Source of the DNA: CALKYB01 sp964510575
Lineage (GTDB): Bacteria > Bdellovibrionota_C > UBA2361 > SZUA-149 > CALKYB01
NCBI GenBank assembly: GCA_964510575.1
Contig: CAZECN010000059.1
Span: forward strand, 1-10,039
Reading direction: 5' to 3'
DNA length: 10,039 nt
Numbering within the stretch: position 1 is the first letter of the stretch; each line of letters opens with the position of its first letter. The position numbers and the translations under genes were made by a program. Below, one piece after another: positions 7,218-10,039 of the stretch. Below the pieces are notes generated by a model. It made no database searches and had not been told where the DNA came from. It saw only the letters and a list, made by a program, of their open reading frames with translations.

Positions 7218-7901
7218 ATGAAAAATAAAACCCCATTTAGACTTATAATCACCACCCTTGTTTGTCTTTCCTTGGTCCCACTTGAAGCTGCTGCAGAAAC
7301 AGGGTCCGTGCCTGTCGGGGAAAAAATTGTAAAAGAGGTGGGAAGCGCAATCGGGAGCAGTGTAGCTGCATTGGGTAAGACTATACAGGCTGGGACGAAC
7401 TCCCTAACCAATGCCAAAACTGGGGAGGAAACTAAAAAAGAGATCAATAGAATTGCCAACAAAACTCTTGATAAGCTAGTTAGTAATAGTTCTTCTGCCC
7501 GCATACTTAACAAGGAAGCGCTTGGTTACGCTGTTTTTGATTCTAGAAAGATTTCTTTATTCTTAACATCAGGGTTTGGCATGGGTGTTGTCGTAAACCG
7601 AGAAACTACTGAAAGGACCTATATGCATATGGCGACTGGTGGAGTGGGGCTTGGTGCTGGAGGTCAGTTTTTTCAGCTAGTTTTCTTTTTTGAAAACAGT
7701 GATTCCATCAATAATTTTATTAGTAGGGGATTAGAGGCAAATGCAGCTGCAACTGCTGTGTTTGGCAAAAATTCTCTGGAAGGTAATGCTCGTTTTGTTG
7801 AAGGCCTGGCAGTTTACCAGATAAATGAGGCAGGAATTATCGCCGACCTCAATATAACTGGAACCAAGTATTGGAAATCAGAAGAACTAAATTCTCCATA
7901 A
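7218..7901 (+). CDS. Secreted SYLF-domain (Ysc84/DUF500) protein
   Basis: This 227-residue protein has a Sec signal: a basic MKNK start, a hydrophobic core (about 9-22) and a likely cut after AAA26. Residues 33-75 form a Gly/Ala/Ser-rich amphipathic stretch. From about residue 78 to 220 it matches the SYLF domain: LDKLVSNSSSARILNKEALGYAVF, the glycine turn SGFGMGVVVN, TGGVGLGAGGQ, then FQLVFFFEN and a C-terminal hydrophobic repeat ending TGTKYWK. SYLF domains bind phosphoinositides in eukaryotes. The bacterial secreted forms are poorly understood envelope proteins, sometimes annotated as lipid-binding. The ATG has no strong ribosome site. The gene stands alone, with divergent and convergent neighbours. 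Confidence 0.88.
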   Translation: MKNKTPFRLIITTLVCLSLVPLEAAAETGSVPVGEKIVKEVGSAIGSSVAALGKTIQAGTNSLTNAKTGEETKKEINRIANKTLDKLVSNSSSARILNKEALGYAVFDSRKISLFLTSGFGMGVVVNRETTERTYMHMATGGVGLGAGGQFFQLVFFFENSDSINNFISRGLEANAAATAVFGKNSLEGNARFVEGLAVYQINEAGIIADLNITGTKYWKSEELNSP

Positions 7902-7970
7902 AACTTATTCTCCAGGCATTAGCCACATTGTTAGAAGGAATACCTGAAGTTTCAGAGCAGGAATGTTTGT

Positions 7971-8051
7971 ATGAATAAAGATGATAACCCTGCTAGCTTT
8001 GATCTACTGTTTGATTCAGCATTGAATAAAGGGACGGCCTTTCAATTCTGA
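7971..8051 (+). CDS. Possible 26-residue small ORF
   Basis: ATG with AGGAA seven bases upstream opens a 26-codon frame (MNKDDNPASFDLLFDSALNK...) ending in TGA. It lies 69 bases after the SYLF gene on the same strand and before the 8076-8101 hairpin. The product is acidic and has no membrane segment. The good ribosome site is the only positive evidence; it may be chance or a gene remnant. Confidence 0.25.
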   Translation: MNKDDNPASFDLLFDSALNKGTAFQF

Positions 8052-8075
8052 GGCGAAGAACCCCCCTATTTCTAA

Positions 8076-8101
8076 TGCCTGATAAGAAACCTTATCGGGC
8101 A
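8076..8101. terminator. Strong hairpin between convergent genes, possible bidirectional terminator
   Basis: An 11-base stem (arms TGCCTGATAAG and CTTATCGGGCA, one T-G wobble) closes an AAAC tetraloop. It lies 45 bases before the end of the minus-strand gene and 174 bases after the SYLF stop, where terminators for both are needed. No U run follows on either strand, so it is not a textbook intrinsic terminator. A second small stem, CAGGC/GCCTG (8103-8107 with 8117-8121), adjoins it. Confidence 0.5.
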
Positions 8102-8146
8102 ACAGGCAAGGAGGTAGCCTGAGATTATTGGAGCAACCAAGCGGGG

Positions 8147-10039
8147 TTAGTCCTGATACAATCCTTCCTTTCTAAGGATTCCGATAGCCAACTGAAGATA
8201 GTTTAGCTCGAAGTTGGACAAGTTCTCAATTTTACCTTGCAGCTTTTGAAGACTGTCCTCTGAGTAGTTAAGTTCAAACTTTGCTATATCCAGGGCCTGC
8301 TGAGAGCCAATGCCATAATTACTAGCAAAGATATCGTTAAAATACCCTTGCTGCATCGTTCCTAACAAATTGCTATCTTGAATCACGCTATTGAGATTTA
8401 GCTTAAAATCAGGCCTACCCGCAGCTCTTTCTTGAATTGCGTAGCCTTGAAGCCAACTAACCATCTCTTCGATAACCATTTGCTGATAGAATTCGCTACC
8501 AGCACTCCAGCTTTTGTTTTCATCAAGGAATACAGCCAGGTTTTTCTGTACTTGTTCAGGACTGATTGTTCCTGGTGAGTGAGTTATATGCCTTGCCTCA
8601 TTGCCTAATATACCCGCAATAAGGTTTTCGATAGGAACTCCAGAGCTATAAGCTTCTGCCTCAATATTGTTCGTATCGAAAACAACTGTTTTGAGCTCAG
8701 GCATAGCCACGGCCAAAGCTGAAAGCCTGGGGGCTCTACGATAGTCAAACGGCACAGTCTCGTCTGGATTCGCTGGGTCATATTTCAAGAGCTTCCAATC
8801 ATCATTCTGGATAGCCTTTAAGGCCTTCTCCATAATCGGATGTAGTTTGGAAAGTTCGCCGTACTTATTGGTAATGTATTCAGAAATATCTTTACCTGAA
8901 AATGGTGAGTGGTTTGGAGCAATGGTTCGGATGATTCTTTCAAAATGTTCAGCTTTTAATGGACTATCTGTCAAAGTATGAAAGTTTCTAGCGTCTTGAA
9001 AAAAGCTTTTCTGATTACGCAGATACTCGATAACTTCACCCTTTCCTTCCCTGACTGCTGATTCAGCAAGTATATCCAACAGTGTTCCAGCTTGAAATGT
9101 ATCAAGACCCAAATCTCTCGCTTGAACATCAGGGTTGTTTAAAACCATCTCTATTCCCCGTTTGTTTAGGTCTATTAGCAGAGCTGCATTTTCAACCGTA
9201 GGTTCAAAAGCTAAACCAAAGCCAGCTGTTCTGATGTTAAACTTGGTGTTGAATTCGGCTGCGAGTGGGTTCTCTACTATGGCATTGAGACGCTCACTTA
9301 ATATTTCCCTATATAAATCTTGCTGTTCTTCAACCGAAAACTCCATTGCTTCCATATGATCCATGAGCTGGTGAAGGGATGCTTTATCATCCTTTAGTTC
9401 ATCAACGGCAGCTAGGCCCTCAATTAACTCATATGCTTCAGCTTTGGTTAAGCTCTCTAAATCGATATTAAGTTCTTTGTTGATCTTCTCAATTTCTTCT
9501 TGGTCGTTTCCGCGGCCATATCGTCTATCAAGAAGCACCGGTCTTTCACTTTCCGGTATTGATTCCCTAATACTTTGCAGCACTTCTTGTTCAGGTTTAG
9601 TTAGCATCAGGCTAACTGCCTCCGAGAATTTGTCCCTTGCTTTATCGAAGTTACCTGCCGCTACTTCATTCTCAAACTCAGAAACCTGCTCTTTTACATT
9701 AGTCCTTGTTTCGTTGTACCGAGCTTGCCGAGCTGAACTTGGGGATTCCAGGTAAAACGAACCAAACCATGTTGTTTTAAGAATTTTCTCCGGCAAGACC
9801 CCTGCTTCGTTCTCAGGAAGACTTTTAAAATAATCTTCGTGACGACCACCAGGAGCAGTAATGCCAGCTCTAATTTTTACAATGTCTCCAATTTCTGGGC
9901 GCCCCAGCTGTAAATGCTCGGCCTCTGTAGACTCGAAGATTTGACTGTTATCGGCATAAATATTGTATTTTTCGCCATTTTGGGAAGTAATCTCATAAAT
10001 AAGAAAATCACTATATTCTTTTGTGATTTCTGTTACGCC
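8147..10039 (-). CDS. Large mostly helical protein with zincin-like degenerate motif, 5' partial
   Basis: The frame has no stop from 8147 to the window edge, so at least 630 residues are encoded and the start lies outside. The TTG at 9796 is an ordinary internal Leu. The visible N-terminal part (about 80 residues) is polar and strand-like, with YSDFLIYEITSQNGEKY and RPEIGDIVKIRAG, resembling a small beta domain. The next several hundred residues are acidic, Lys/Glu-rich and probably helical. Near the C-terminus, PIENLIAGILGNEARHITHS (NEARH at 8588-8602) looks like a metallopeptidase HExxH helix with Asn for the first His. About 40 residues later, MVIEEMVSWLQGYAIQ resembles the helix that carries the third, Glu ligand. 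I recognise no family. It could be a divergent or inactive zincin, or the resemblance could be accidental. No membrane segment is visible in the part present; secretion cannot be judged. Confidence 0.85.
   Translation of the reverse strand, partial: GVTEITKEYSDFLIYEITSQNGEKYNIYADNSQIFESTEAEHLQLGRPEIGDIVKIRAGITAPGGRHEDYFKSLPENEAGVLPEKILKTTWFGSFYLESPSSARQARYNETRTNVKEQVSEFENEVAAGNFDKARDKFSEAVSLMLTKPEQEVLQSIRESIPESERPVLLDRRYGRGNDQEEIEKINKELNIDLESLTKAEAYELIEGLAAVDELKDDKASLHQLMDHMEAMEFSVEEQQDLYREILSERLNAIVENPLAAEFNTKFNIRTAGFGLAFEPTVENAALLIDLNKRGIEMVLNNPDVQARDLGLDTFQAGTLLDILAESAVREGKGEVIEYLRNQKSFFQDARNFHTLTDSPLKAEHFERIIRTIAPNHSPFSGKDISEYITNKYGELSKLHPIMEKALKAIQNDDWKLLKYDPANPDETVPFDYRRAPRLSALAVAMPELKTVVFDTNNIEAEAYSSGVPIENLIAGILGNEARHITHSPGTISPEQVQKNLAVFLDENKSWSAGSEFYQQMVIEEMVSWLQGYAIQERAAGRPDFKLNLNSVIQDSNLLGTMQQGYFNDIFASNYGIGSQQALDIAKFELNYSEDSLQKLQGKIENLSNFELNYLQLAIGILRKEGLYQD

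Noticed and set aside
7175..7513. A 112-codon minus-strand frame
   Set aside because: It is antisense to the signal peptide and N-terminal part of the SYLF gene and looks like its shadow.
7183..7930. Short similar strings (CATTAGCCA...TTGTT) before and after the SYLF gene as flanking direct repeats
   Set aside because: The match is only about 15 bases with a gap, which is within chance, and no mobile-element gene is present.

Overview
The window looks like a chromosomal segment of a Gram-negative (diderm) bacterium. The supports are a lipoprotein signal with lipobox on a lipase, Sec-type signals and membrane anchors on several products, GGAGG and AAGGAAA ribosome binding sites, and families common in diderms. 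No rRNA, tRNA, phage, transposase or CRISPR signal was seen, and the species cannot be named from the sequence.

Region 1 (3-4454, plus strand) is a run of closely spaced genes. It starts with an LCAT-type lipase lipoprotein whose start lies before the window. After 59 bases comes a six-helix membrane protein resembling DUF6796. That gene overlaps by 17 bases a membrane-anchored seven-bladed FG-GAP propeller ending in an ASPIC/UnbV domain. The propeller gene overlaps by GTGA a four-helix membrane protein built from two similar halves, each carrying a cysteine pair. A doubtful small ORF follows. The overlaps suggest that the three central genes are translated together, as an envelope module of unknown function.

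Region 2 (4455-4910) is a gene-free convergent interval with several inverted repeats.

Region 3 (4911-6976, minus strand) has an FMN/[3Fe-4S] glutamate-synthase-like oxidoreductase gene and, 34 bases downstream of it, a four-helix membrane protein of DUF6789 type. The oxidoreductase gene is broken by a single frameshift near 6632-6640. All visible cofactor motifs remain intact on the far side of the break.

Region 4 (7218-7901, plus strand) is a secreted SYLF/Ysc84-domain protein. It is followed by a possible 26-codon ORF and a strong hairpin.

Region 5 (8147-10039, minus strand) is a large, mostly helical protein of at least 630 residues whose start lies beyond the window. It has no family I recognise, but it contains a zincin-like helix pair in which the first histidine of HExxH is replaced by asparagine.

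The best leads are the internally duplicated cysteine-pair membrane protein and its coupled neighbours, the frameshifted oxidoreductase, and the degenerate zincin-like protein. Nothing here proves a new system.
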